Origin: JACKNG01 sp040220855
GTDB taxonomy: Bacteria; Pseudomonadota; Gammaproteobacteria; Ga0077536
DNA length: 64,000 nucleotides
Assembly: GCA_040220855.1 (NCBI GenBank)
Contig: JAVJVZ010000068.1
Coordinates: 1 to 64,000, forward strand
Direction of reading: 5' to 3'
Below are positions 17,791 through 26,358 of the stretch, piece after piece. The position numbers and the translations under genes are program-made. The notes beneath the pieces were generated by a model that made no database searches, was not told where the DNA came from, and worked only from the letters and a program-made list of their open reading frames with translations. Positions within the stretch are counted from its first letter, which is position 1. Each line of letters starts with the position of its first letter.

Positions 17791-18639
17791 ATGCCACGTC
17801 ACCCGCATCGCGCCCTTGTCCTGCTCAGCATCCTGCTGCTCACACTGTGCACCGCGCCGGTACTCGCGCAGCGAGCCGGGATGCTGCCGCGCGTGCCACC
17901 CGGCTGGCGCGTCGGCATCGGGTTGGCGCCGGTGGTGAGCCCGGTGTTCGAGGGCGCCGACGACTACGGCTTCTCGATCTTCCCCGACCTGCGCTTCCAG
18001 TATCGCGACCGCTTCTTCGCGTCCGTACCGGAAGGCATCCGCTACCGCGCGATCAACGGTCCACGGCTCAAGGCCGGACCGATCGCGCGCATCCGCTTCG
18101 GGCGCGAGGAGGACGACGGCGGATCGCCCTTTCTCGTCAGCGGGTCGGTGGATGGTCTGGACGGGCTCGGTGACGTCGACGCCGCGGCCGAGCTCGGCGG
18201 CTTCGTCAGCTACCAACTGGCGGCGTGGCGCGCGCGGGCCGAGCTGCGCCACGGCCTCGGGGGGCATGAGGGCGTGATCGGCGACCTCTCGCTCGACTAC
18301 ACCGGCGGGGCGCGCGGTGTCCGCTACGCGGTGGGGCCGCGCCTGCGCTTCGGTTCGGCCGATTTCGTCGACACCTATTTCGGCATCAGTGCCGCGCAGT
18401 CGGCACGCTCGGGGCTGCCGCGCTTCGATGCCGATGGCGGTCTCAACAGTGTCGGCATCGGCGCCAGCGTGGTCGTGCCCTATGGCGAGCGTCTGACCCT
18501 GGTTGCCTTCGGCGGCTACGACCGCCTGCTCGGAGACATCGCCGATTCTCCGCTGGTCGAGCAACGCGGCAGCGCGAACCAGTTGGCCGCCGGCGTCTCG
18601 CTGTCGTGGCAGTTCGACATTGGCGACGGACGGCCCTGA
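17791..18639 (+). CDS. MipA/OmpV family outer-membrane protein
   Basis: The 282-residue product has a signal peptide (ALVLLSILLLTLCTAPVLA) followed by GIGLAPVVSPVFEGADDYGFSIFPDLRF. This is the typical opening of MipA/OmpV proteins, in which a barrel begins by describing SPxYxGsdd. Alternating beta-strands with aromatic ends run to the terminal LSWQFDI. These proteins are outer-membrane barrels implicated in MltA interaction or osmoadaptation; the precise role here is unknown. The ribosome-binding site is weak (CCCGAGG). A perfect 8-bp inverted repeat (GCACGACG/CGTCGTGC) lies in the 152-bp gap upstream. Confidence 0.82.
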   Translation: MPRHPHRALVLLSILLLTLCTAPVLAQRAGMLPRVPPGWRVGIGLAPVVSPVFEGADDYGFSIFPDLRFQYRDRFFASVPEGIRYRAINGPRLKAGPIARIRFGREEDDGGSPFLVSGSVDGLDGLGDVDAAAELGGFVSYQLAAWRARAELRHGLGGHEGVIGDLSLDYTGGARGVRYAVGPRLRFGSADFVDTYFGISAAQSARSGLPRFDADGGLNSVGIGASVVVPYGERLTLVAFGGYDRLLGDIADSPLVEQRGSANQLAAGVSLSWQFDIGDGRP

Positions 18640-18901
18640 CAACGCGGGCCGTGGCGGGCAACCGCTCGCACAGTGCGCGCGGGCAGCGGTCGTGCAGCGC
18701 GTCGCCAGGCGCGCGCAGCCGGCACGACGATTCGAGTTCTTCGTGGCCACGCCGTCCGTACCCTCGCTGCGATTCGCCAAGTCGCGCACAGTCGCCGGCG
18801 CACAGGCGCCGTAGACTGCGCGCCCCGTGAGACGCGCGCCGGTTCAGAGCACGAACCGCATCGCCGCCTGCGCCTGCCCGACCACCGGCCCGGGGTGACC
18901 A

Positions 18902-19240
18902 ATGTCCGCCACCAAGCTGCTCCGCACCCGTCTCGCAGGCGCCCTGCTTGCCATCAGCCTCGCTACGCTCGCTGCCTGCAGTGGCGAGCGTGGCGCAGCC
19001 AGCAGGGTCGCCTCCGAGTGTGACGATGTCGCCTGCCTCGAGCAGCGTGACTACGTGTGCGAGGTCGTGGCGACCGGTTTCCATCACTGTACCTGCCGTG
19101 TGGCGCGCTGCGCAGCGACCGAGGAATTCATCTGCATGGACACGAGCTGTGTCGTGAAGCCTTTCGACGGGCCGGTCACCGGGGCGTTGCTCGAGGCCCT
19201 CGACCCCGGCATCTACCGCGCTCAGCAGCAGGGCAGCTGA
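18902..19240 (+). CDS. Cysteine-rich small lipoprotein
   Basis: ATG 18902 follows GGGGTGA. The 112-residue protein has a lipoprotein signal with lipobox LAAC (residues 23-26). The mature part carries eight further Cys residues in pairs (ECDDVACLE, YVCEVV, CTCRVARC, FICMDTSC). It should therefore be a disulfide-rich or metal-binding periplasmic lipoprotein. I do not recognise the family. It stands alone between the MipA-like gene and a long intergenic stretch. Confidence 0.7.
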   Translation: MSATKLLRTRLAGALLAISLATLAACSGERGAASRVASECDDVACLEQRDYVCEVVATGFHHCTCRVARCAATEEFICMDTSCVVKPFDGPVTGALLEALDPGIYRAQQQGS

Positions 19241-19931
19241 GCATTCGGCGCGCATTCGCGCTACCCGCCACAGCACGCGCCAGCCGTACGGTGGCTGCTC
19301 GTCGGCCGCTGCCCCGGCGCTTCTCATGACCCGCATGTGACGCCGGTGTGCCCATCGGCGTGGCATGTGCGAGCCGGCATCGCGTAGCCCCGCCTGGTCG
19401 ACGCGCCGGCCGTGCAACCGCAGGCTCCGTGAGTCAGCCAGCTTCCGACGGCGCACCACGTCCGTACCACGGAATCCGGGCACGCTGGCTGAGGAGGCGC
19501 GCGGTGCGTTGCCCGACGGCGCGCAATCACAGGGTGTCGGTAGCGCGCCGACGTCCGCCGCCTGCCTGCTGACCGCGCCGCGAGTGCGGGTGAAGCGCGC
19601 GTGGCAGCACGTCGTTGTGAGCATGGTCGCGGGACTGGGCGTCATCGAGGTATCAGCGATGTGCGTTCAGGTAAAGCAATCCGATCGGGTGCCGCTAGTG
19701 CGTCCATATGGGGACGAACGTGCGGTGATCATCCGGGAAAATCAGAGAAAAAACGCTGCAAAGATTAAATTCGATTAATACGATTTAGCCTGGATGGCGC
19801 CCGCACCGCGTGACGGTCGTGCGCCTGCCGGGTTGCCCCCCTGGATCGGGCGCGACACGTGCGCGCTCCCGGCTGCACGCCGCGCAGCGATGCCCGCGCG
19901 ATGCGTCTGCGTGAAGGAGTACGAAAACGCG
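19241..19931. other. Long intergenic region before the HD-GYP gene
   Basis: About 690 bp separate the Cys-rich lipoprotein from the HD-GYP start. The first 400 bp are GC-rich without a credible gene; open frames are Arg/Ser/Pro-rich shadows. From about 19660 to 19790 the sequence becomes unusually AT-rich for this genome, with tandem ATTAA-like blocks near 19765-19787. That marks a probable promoter or regulator-binding zone. Confidence 0.4.
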
Positions 19932-21206
19932 ATGAGCGTGCAGGAAGAATCCATCTACATCCCCACGAGCAATCTCGTGCCCGGTGTGTACGTGAACCTC
20001 GAGCTCGGTTGGATGGATCATCCGTTCCCGCTCTCGCGCTTCGTGGTCAAGTCCGAGCGGGAGATCGCGACCATCCGTCAGCTCAAGCCGGATCGTGTCA
20101 GGATTCATCCGGCACGCGGCGACCAGGCCATCCCGCTGGACGAGCTCATGCGCGAACCGGTCGCAGAGGACTGCGCGGCCAGTGCACCCGATCCCGAACT
20201 CGAAGCGCGGCTCGCGGAGAAGCGTGCGGAGCAGGAGCGCCTCGCCGAGCTGCGCGCGCGGCGCCGGGTGGCCAACAAGGAGTACCGCGAGAAAAGCGAG
20301 CAGATTCGACGTTTCACTGCCGGCATGAAAGCCAGTCCGGCAACGGCGATCAGCGAGATTGATGGCCTCGTCGGTGATCTCACGAGCCGCTTCGGCAGCG
20401 GCGAGGGCGTGCTGACCCAGCTCGTCGATCTCTCCGCCAGTGAATTCTCCGACGTGCACCACGTCACCAACGTGACCATGCTGAGCCTGATGCTGGGCAG
20501 TGCGCAGGGCCTCAAGGGCGAGTCGCTCAAACGGCTGGGCATGGGCGCGATGCTGCACGACCTCGGTCACGTCAACGTTCCCCTGGCGTTACGCAAGAAG
20601 CGCCAGCGCTCGCCCGCCGAGGAAGCGATCGTGCAACGCCATGCAGCCTATGGCCGGTCGCTCGTCGAACGCGTGCGCGCGATGAGTGACGACGTGCTCG
20701 CGATCATCGAGCGCCACCACGAATACCTCGACGGCAGTGGCTACCCGCAGGGGCTCGCAGGAGATGCCATTCCCACGATGGTGCGCATCGTGAGTGTCGT
20801 CGATCATTACGACTACCTGTGCAACCCGCCGGACGCCAGCCAGGCGATGACGCCGAAGAGCGCGCTCGCGATGCTCTACCGGGATTATCGTGATCGCCTG
20901 GATGTACGGCTCATCGCCCAGCTGGTCGACCTGCTCGGCATCTATCCGCCGGGTTCCGTGGTCGAGCTGAGCGGGGAGCAGGTTGCGCTCGTCATCGCCG
21001 CGCGCGCCGGCGACAAACTGCGACCGGACGTCCTCGTCTACGATCCGGGCGTGCCCAAGCAGAACGCCGTCATCATCCGACTCGCCGAGCGTGAGGACAT
21101 CAGTATCGAGCGCGCGCTGCTGCCCGGTGACTACCCATCCGAGATCCACGACTACTTCGGTATCCAGGATCGCATCGGCTACCTGCTGGGTGCCGAGGAG
21201 CGTTGA
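19932..21206 (+). CDS. HD-GYP domain protein, probable c-di-GMP phosphodiesterase
   Basis: I use ATG 19932; AAGGAG lies 12 bases upstream, and GTG 19911 is an alternative. The 424-residue protein has an N-terminal DUF3391-type domain (about 8-80), a charged coiled coil (about 85-130) and an HD-GYP domain (about 165-345). A C-terminal beta-rich tail follows. Visible motifs are HHVTN, MLHDLGHV, QRHAAYG, HHEYLDGSGYPQGL and RIVSVVDHYDYL. HD-GYP proteins hydrolyse c-di-GMP. The canonical Lys of HDxGK is His here (HDLGH), so activity should not be assumed. No operon partner is visible; a link to the flagellar and PilZ genes in this window is plausible through c-di-GMP. Confidence 0.85.
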   Translation: MSVQEESIYIPTSNLVPGVYVNLELGWMDHPFPLSRFVVKSEREIATIRQLKPDRVRIHPARGDQAIPLDELMREPVAEDCAASAPDPELEARLAEKRAEQERLAELRARRRVANKEYREKSEQIRRFTAGMKASPATAISEIDGLVGDLTSRFGSGEGVLTQLVDLSASEFSDVHHVTNVTMLSLMLGSAQGLKGESLKRLGMGAMLHDLGHVNVPLALRKKRQRSPAEEAIVQRHAAYGRSLVERVRAMSDDVLAIIERHHEYLDGSGYPQGLAGDAIPTMVRIVSVVDHYDYLCNPPDASQAMTPKSALAMLYRDYRDRLDVRLIAQLVDLLGIYPPGSVVELSGEQVALVIAARAGDKLRPDVLVYDPGVPKQNAVIIRLAEREDISIERALLPGDYPSEIHDYFGIQDRIGYLLGAEER

Positions 21207-21229
21207 ATCCGCCCAGTCTGCCGTGGCTT

Positions 21230-21352
21230 GGTGCAAACGCGCTCGCGTAGGCACTAAACGTTATCGGCCGGCTTCGTTGCGCGGTCTTGGCTATATGCGC
21301 ATCCTCCTGATCCGCCTGGAAAATCGTCCGCTGGCGCGGAACTTGCCGTGAC
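21230..21352. repeat. Possible short intergenic repeat (unverified)
   Basis: The segment contains CTTCGTTGCGC, CTTGGCTATATGCGC and CCGCCTGGAAAATCG, then a GGCGCGGAACTTGCC end. Its word pattern differs from surrounding sequence and resembles short intergenic repeats I have seen in gammaproteobacterial genomes. The resemblance is from memory. Only one copy is seen in this window. Confidence 0.25.
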
Positions 21353-21481
21353 TCCACCGGCGCTGCGCCCGCAGCGCTTGGACCAACAAGACAACCGGCT
21401 GTCACCGTTCGCGCGGTCATGCCCCCGCCATTACCTCGCGGGGCGTCCTCGCCGCGACGACGGTAGGCCCTGGAGGCAAGC

Positions 21482-23239
21482 ATGATGACGCAAGATCTCC
21501 CCCGTGCAGTGAAGACGGTACGCCGCAGGTCACGGCCGCGGCGTGTACTACGTGCCGTAACGCTAGCCGCTGCGCTGTCGGCGTTCAGTTCGGCACAGGC
21601 GCTCGATATCGTCGACATCACCATCGCCGATATCCAGACGGGCCTTGCCGCCGGCACCTTTACTGCCGTCGACCTGCTCAACGCGCACATGGCACGAATC
21701 AATACCTACGAACCGTACTACAACGCGTTCACGTTCTTCAGTCCCACGGCGATGGACGAAGCGATGGCGCTCGATCTCGAGTACGCGACCAGTGGCCCGC
21801 GCTCACCGCTGCACGGTGTGCCGGTCGTGATCAAGGAAGCGATGGACGTGAAGGGCCTGCCGTCGACGGCGGGTTACTCCGCGTTCAGCAGCCTGGCCGG
21901 CGGCATCGATCTGATTCCGGAGAGCGACGCACCCGCCGTTGCGCGTCTGCGCGAGGCCGGCGCGATCATCATCGGCAAGACGAATATTCCGGAGTTCAGT
22001 CGCAGCGGCAGCCACGCCAACACCAGCTGGGACGGGCCGACCTTCAATGCCTACGACCGCTCCCTGCTGCCGGGTGGGAGCAGCGCCGGTACCGCCACCG
22101 CCGTCGCCGGCAGTTTTGCCGTGATCGGTACGGCGGAAGAGACCGGGGGCTCGATCCAGAATCCTGCTGGTGCGCAGAGCCTGGTCGGTCTCAAGACGAC
22201 TTTCGGTCTCGTTCCGAATGCGGGCGTTGCGCCGCTCGCCGGCGCGAATCGTGATGTCGTCGGTCCGCATGCGCGCACCGTCACCGATGCCGCGCTGATG
22301 CTCGATGCGATGGCCGGCTACACGCTCGCCGACGAGAAGACCTACGCATCGGTCGGTAACATGCCCGCGGGCGGTTACACCAGTCAGCTGTCCGATACCG
22401 CACTCGAAGGCAAGCGTTTCGGCTTGTGGGGCCCGGGTTGGAACGCCGGCGACGAGCTCGCGCCCGAGACGCTCGCCATGTACGAAGCCGCACAGTCGTT
22501 GCTGATCGGGCACGGTGCGACGCTTGTCGATGACCCGTTTGCAAGCAGCACCTTCGCTTCGCTCTTCTCCGCCCTGCCGAGTGCGAATGCCTCGAACCCG
22601 TACTACTTCGAGGAATGGTTGGAACGCATGGGCCCGAGCATGATCGTGAACCAGGTGGCGGCCGCCAACGGCGTGAGTTCGATCGCGGCACTCGAGATTC
22701 TGGGCATCTCTCCGTTCGCCCCAGGCGAATCGTTCGCGAGCACGCCCGGCAGTTACCCCGAGGAGTTCGCCAATCCTGACGTGCCCGGTGACATCGAGGA
22801 CTATTTCGCGGCGCGCGTGGAGATGCTCGCCGAGTTCAATCGCGTGCTCGACGAATACGATCTCGATGGCCTGTTCTTCCCGCAGGCGCTGACCCCGCTG
22901 CAGGATCTCGACAGCGGCCGCATCAGCGGCACCACGGTATCCGAGATCAACCATCTCGGCGTGCCGGTGCTGACTGTGTCGGGCGGCTACTACGGCGATG
23001 GCTCGCCGTTCGGCATCCTGTTCGTCGGCGACATGTGGTCGGATGCCGAGTTGCTCGGCTACGGCTTCGATTGGGAACAGGCGACGATGCTGCGTGCGAC
23101 GCCCAACCTCGTGCCCCTGCCGGCACCGTTGCCGCTGCTCGCCGTCGCCGGCGTGTACCTGCTCGGGCGGCAGCGCAAGCGTGATGCCGGCGGGCGCGTC
23201 GCACCGCTCGCGACGCCGCCCGTAGCGGTCGCGGCGTAA
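21482..23239 (+). CDS. Exported amidase-signature enzyme with CTERM-like tail
   Basis: ATG 21482 has a GGAGG box 5 bases upstream. Of 585 residues, the first 40 form an Arg-rich signal peptide cleaved near SAQA/LDIVD. The amidase-signature fold follows, with the Ser-Ser-Lys triad visible as Lys118 (VVIKEAMD), Ser200 (PGGSSAG) and Ser224 (TGGSIQNPAG). The C-terminal region has LVPLPAPLPLLAVAGVYLLG and then RQRKR, an exosortase-like signal but with about 20 extra residues after the basic cluster. Amidase-signature enzymes hydrolyse amide bonds; the substrate is unknown, and a surface location would be unusual. A strong hairpin follows the stop. Confidence 0.85.
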   Translation: MMTQDLPRAVKTVRRRSRPRRVLRAVTLAAALSAFSSAQALDIVDITIADIQTGLAAGTFTAVDLLNAHMARINTYEPYYNAFTFFSPTAMDEAMALDLEYATSGPRSPLHGVPVVIKEAMDVKGLPSTAGYSAFSSLAGGIDLIPESDAPAVARLREAGAIIIGKTNIPEFSRSGSHANTSWDGPTFNAYDRSLLPGGSSAGTATAVAGSFAVIGTAEETGGSIQNPAGAQSLVGLKTTFGLVPNAGVAPLAGANRDVVGPHARTVTDAALMLDAMAGYTLADEKTYASVGNMPAGGYTSQLSDTALEGKRFGLWGPGWNAGDELAPETLAMYEAAQSLLIGHGATLVDDPFASSTFASLFSALPSANASNPYYFEEWLERMGPSMIVNQVAAANGVSSIAALEILGISPFAPGESFASTPGSYPEEFANPDVPGDIEDYFAARVEMLAEFNRVLDEYDLDGLFFPQALTPLQDLDSGRISGTTVSEINHLGVPVLTVSGGYYGDGSPFGILFVGDMWSDAELLGYGFDWEQATMLRATPNLVPLPAPLPLLAVAGVYLLGRQRKRDAGGRVAPLATPPVAVAA

Positions 23240-23253
23240 CCCTGCGCAGCGCC

Positions 23254-23778
23254 ATGTTGCAAGGCAAACCCGGCGCCGGCACGACCGGCGCCGGGACCAG
23301 GGCGTTCGAGACGTGTGCGGCTCGTGCAGGCGCAGGCGCAGCGCGCCGGCACGGGATCCCGACGGTACTGCGCACGTGCTCGGCCACGCTGCTGCTCGCG
23401 CTCGGCAGCGCATTTGCCGGTGCCGGTGCGGTGGAATGCGATCCCGGTGGCACGGCTTTCGAGCGCAACTACTGCGCCGCGCAGGAACAGCATGCCGCCG
23501 AACTGGCACTCGGTGCTGTTGTCGAGCGGGCGCGCGGCGCATTCGCCGATGATCCGCATGCACTTGCCGCCCTGCAACGCGCCAATCGCGCATGGGCGGA
23601 CTACGTCGCGGCGACGCTCGCCACGGCATTTCCGTGTGCGCATGACGACCTCGCGCTGTGCTACGGCGAGGGCACGCCGCTGTGCGTCGCCCGGCTGCGC
23701 ACGCGACTCGCCCGCGAGCGCCAGGCCTTGCTCGAGATGCTGCTCGCGCGCCCGCCTGGCCCGCACCATTGCGAATGA
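23254..23778 (+). CDS. LprI/DUF1311-like exported protein
   Basis: The only ATG in frame (23254) gives 174 residues, but the first about 35 are encoded across a strong hairpin and lack a ribosome-binding site. The true start may be a non-standard codon nearer the hydrophobic signal (CSATLLLALGSAFAGAGA). The mature part has FERNYCAAQEQHAAELAL, NRAWADYVAAT and paired Cys (FPCAH, ALCYG, PLCVA), as in LprI/DUF1311 proteins, some of which inhibit lysozyme. The function here is uncertain. It lies 14 bp after the amidase stop on the same strand. Confidence 0.6.
   Translation: MLQGKPGAGTTGAGTRAFETCAARAGAGAARRHGIPTVLRTCSATLLLALGSAFAGAGAVECDPGGTAFERNYCAAQEQHAAELALGAVVERARGAFADDPHALAALQRANRAWADYVAATLATAFPCAHDDLALCYGEGTPLCVARLRTRLARERQALLEMLLARPPGPHHCE
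23269..23295 (+). terminator. Strong hairpin after the amidase gene
   Basis: CCCGGCGCCGG (23269-23279) pairs perfectly with CCGGCGCCGGG (23285-23295) around a 5-nt loop, 30 bp after the amidase stop. There is no following T-run, so it may act as a pause or mRNA-stability structure rather than a full intrinsic terminator. It lies inside the apparent N-terminal coding part of the next gene. Confidence 0.5.
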
Positions 23779-23849
23779 GGTGCGCGCGCGGGGGCGTCGC
23801 CCGGTGTCGTCACACCGCGGCGCCGGCGCCGGCGTGGTATCTCCCCGGC

Positions 23850-24938
23850 TCAGCTGCTCGGCCGCACGCCGCGCCGGAACAGCGCATGCTGGCTCGCAGT
23901 GTGGAAGTCGCGCCAGGCGCGGTTGATGTCGGTACGCGTGTCGACGCCGCGCAGGCCGAGCAGCGGTTGCACCTGCGCGAGTGCGGCGTACGCCGTGTCG
24001 GCCAGCGTATGGCTCGCCTTCGCGGCTTCGTCGAGCACCTCGGCCGCTGGGGCTGTCGCTCCGCAGCAGGCATGCCACAGCTGCACGCCGGCCGCGTGCA
24101 GGCGCGCCCGCGCGGTGTCGAGTTCGCTGCGCACGGTGGCGAGCATGCGTGACGCGAATTCGTCAGCCGGCAGCAGCGGCGGCGCGAGGTCGAGGTAGCG
24201 CGTGGCGAGGCCTGCGAGGTTGGCCGCCAGCGTGAGCGCGGCGAAGGCCCCGAACGGCACGCGGAAAATCGCCTCCTCGCGTGTTGCCGCGGCCGCATCG
24301 ATGCGGAAGCTGCGGGTCGCCGGCACGATCGCGTCGTCGACTGCGAAGGCGTGACTCGCGGTTGCCACCATGCCCATGGCATGCCAGTCGCGCTCGATAC
24401 GGTACTCCCCGCGCTCGAGCAGGAAGGCGCGCACGAGGGGTGCGCCGCCGGCATCTTCCAGCGGCACACCGTCCTGCACGATGCGGCAATTGGCGGTGAG
24501 CGCCGAGGCATGCTCGATGCCGCTCGCATAGCGCCAGCGCCCGCGGATGTGCCAGCCGCCGGCGACCGCTTCGGCGCTGCCGTCGACGGCGCCGCTGCCG
24601 GCGATGCAGGCAGCGTCTTCCGCGAGCACGCGGGTGGCGAGCGCGGGGTCGAGAAAGCCGGCGAACCAGGCCGCACCGGCACACAGCGTCACTACCCAGC
24701 CGGTGCTGCCGTCGGCCCAGGCGAGTGCTTCCTCCAGCTCGAGCAGTGCCGGCAAGCCGAGATCGGCACCGCCGAGTGCCCGGGGCAGTGCCGCGCGCAA
24801 CCAGCCGGCGCGATGGATTACCGCGAGCTGCGAGGGCTGCAGGCAGCCGGCGCGTTCAGCCGCCGGCGCTGCTTCGCGCAGTACCGCCACCAGCGCCGGG
24901 TCGAGGTGCTGCGAAGGATGAACGAAATGCTGCGCCAT
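23850..24938 (-). CDS. Acyl-CoA dehydrogenase-like flavoprotein
   Basis: The 362-residue protein has the acyl-CoA dehydrogenase layout: N-terminal helical domain (RAGWLRAALPRALGGADL), middle beta domain (AVAGGWHIRGRWRYASGIEHAS, then FLLERGEYRIERDWHAMGM) and C-terminal helices. The pattern GWxxxGxWxyaSG with DWxxxGMxxTxS is closer to the hydroxylase/HsaA-like branch than to classical dehydrogenases. The usual catalytic Glu is not evident. It might be a flavin-dependent oxygenase or an inactive relative. It is divergent from the encapsulin operon across 182 bp. Confidence 0.72.
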   Translation of the reverse strand: MAQHFVHPSQHLDPALVAVLREAAPAAERAGCLQPSQLAVIHRAGWLRAALPRALGGADLGLPALLELEEALAWADGSTGWVVTLCAGAAWFAGFLDPALATRVLAEDAACIAGSGAVDGSAEAVAGGWHIRGRWRYASGIEHASALTANCRIVQDGVPLEDAGGAPLVRAFLLERGEYRIERDWHAMGMVATASHAFAVDDAIVPATRSFRIDAAAATREEAIFRVPFGAFAALTLAANLAGLATRYLDLAPPLLPADEFASRMLATVRSELDTARARLHAAGVQLWHACCGATAPAAEVLDEAAKASHTLADTAYAALAQVQPLLGLRGVDTRTDINRAWRDFHTASQHALFRRGVRPSS

Positions 24939-25120
24939 GGGGTCGAACGGGAGCGGGACTGGCCGGTGGTGCAGCCGTCGGCGCCACGCCGGCGGATGAC
25001 TGAGCGGTCGATTGCGTTAGCATAACCGCATGGACGATAGCCGTTACCCGTCGCTTTGACAGCGCGACGCGCGCGGCCGAGGACCGACCTGACAACCACG
25101 AGAACACAGGAGAACGACAC

Positions 25121-25513
25121 GTGGCCGGAGCCAGTGAGACCCTGCACGAAGCGGTGGAGAAATTGAGACCGGAAACGATCGACAGGCATCGCGCCATCGT
25201 TTCCCTGATGGAGGAGCTCGAGGCCGTCGACTGGTACGACCAGCGCGTCGATGCCACCGAGGATCCCGAGCTGGCCGCGATCCTCGCGCACAACCGCGAC
25301 GAGGAGAAGGAACACGCCTGCATGATGATCGAGTGGCTGCGCCGGCGCGATGCGCATTTCGATCACGAGCTGCGTACCTACCTGTTCGGAGAAGGCCCGA
25401 TCCTCGAGCTCGAGGAAGCGGCGACCGAGGGCGAAGCGGAGCAGGGCGCGGCGCCCGCGACGCGCAGCGACGGTTCGCTCGGCATCGGCAGCCTCAAGGG
25501 GAGGGTGAAATGA
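25121..25513 (+). CDS. Encapsulated ferritin-like protein (EncFtn)
   Basis: GTG 25121 follows AGGAGA. The 130-residue protein is the cargo ferroxidase of an encapsulin. The residues that define the EncFtn metal site in Rhodospirillum rubrum occur at the same positions here: Glu32, Trp38, Tyr39, Glu62 and His65. Two helices (about 6-40 and 47-75) would dimerise to form the four-helix active site, and EncFtn assembles into decameric rings. After an acidic linker the C-terminus has DGSLGIGSLKGR, the encapsulin-targeting peptide. The TGA overlaps the encapsulin ATG, so the two are translationally coupled. Role: oxidises Fe(II) for mineral storage inside the shell. Confidence 0.96.
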   Translation: MAGASETLHEAVEKLRPETIDRHRAIVSLMEELEAVDWYDQRVDATEDPELAAILAHNRDEEKEHACMMIEWLRRRDAHFDHELRTYLFGEGPILELEEAATEGEAEQGAAPATRSDGSLGIGSLKGRVK

Positions 25514-26331
25514 TGGACGACCTCAGACGCGAACTCGCGCCGATCTCGTCGGCCGCGTGGGAAGAGATCGACGAGGAAGCCAAGAGTACGCTCGAACTCC
25601 ACCTCGCCGGGCGCAAGGTGGCGGATTTCGTCGGCCCCACGGGCTGGCATGCCTCGGCGGTCGGACTCGGCCGGGCGGCAATGCTGAAGAGCCAGCCTAC
25701 CGACGGCGTGTCGGCGGCGCTGCGCCAGGTGCAGCCGCTGGTCGAGCTGCGTGCGCCGTTCACGCTGTCGCGCGAGGAGATCGCGGCCATCGACCGCGGC
25801 GCGCGCGATGCGGACCTGCAGCCGGTCAAGGATGCCGCGCGGGCGATCGCGCGGGCGGAGGACCACGCCATCTTTCACGGGTATGCCGATGCCAGCATCG
25901 CCGGTATCTGCGAGACCGCCGACAGCGCCGCGCTGACGCTCTCGGAGGACTACCAGGCCTACCCCGCGGTGGTGACCAACGCGCTCTCCATCCTGCGCTC
26001 CGAAGGCATTGCCGGGCCCTACGCGATCGCGCTCGGCCCGAAGTGCTACAAGGGCCTCACGCGCACGACCTCGCAGGGCGGCTTCCCGATCATCCACCAC
26101 GTGCAGGAACTGCTCGATGGCCCGGTGATCTGGGCGCCGGCAGTCGACGGCGCAGTCGTGCTGAGCCTGCGCGGCGGTGACTTCGAGCTGGTGGTCGGGC
26201 GTGATCTCTCGATCGGCTACCAGCACCACACCGCCAGCACCGTCGAACTCTACATCGAGGAGAGTTTCACCTTCCGCGTGCTCACCACCGAGGCGGCGGT
26301 ACCGCTGGTCTACGGCAAGCCGAAGAAATAG
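25510..26331 (+). CDS. Encapsulin shell protein (family 1)
   Basis: ATG 25510 (or the adjacent ATG 25513) has a GGGGAGGG box upstream. The 273-residue HK97-fold protein begins with the family 1 encapsulin N-terminus (LRRELAPISSAAWEEIDEEA, then GRKVADFVGP). It continues with VRAPF-type strand PLVELRAPFTLSREEI and the E-loop region, and ends FRVLTTEAAVPLVYGKPK. Family 1 encapsulins of this length form 60-subunit T=1 shells of about 24 nm. The N-terminal helix that binds targeting peptides is intact. Together with EncFtn upstream it makes an iron-storage compartment. Control may be by iron, but I see no clear Fur box. Confidence 0.95.
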   Translation: MMDDLRRELAPISSAAWEEIDEEAKSTLELHLAGRKVADFVGPTGWHASAVGLGRAAMLKSQPTDGVSAALRQVQPLVELRAPFTLSREEIAAIDRGARDADLQPVKDAARAIARAEDHAIFHGYADASIAGICETADSAALTLSEDYQAYPAVVTNALSILRSEGIAGPYAIALGPKCYKGLTRTTSQGGFPIIHHVQELLDGPVIWAPAVDGAVVLSLRGGDFELVVGRDLSIGYQHHTASTVELYIEESFTFRVLTTEAAVPLVYGKPKK

Positions 26332-26358
26332 GCGCAGCCATGCGCCGGGAGACGACCC

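Noticed and set aside
16465..18789. 774-codon minus-strand frame
   Set aside because: It runs antisense across the Na/Pi and MipA-like genes, both with clear motifs, and its translation is low-complexity Arg/Ala.
19365..19778. 137-codon plus-strand frame before the HD-GYP gene
   Set aside because: Composition is Arg/Ser/Pro-rich, it has no ribosome-binding site, and it crosses an AT-rich promoter-like zone.
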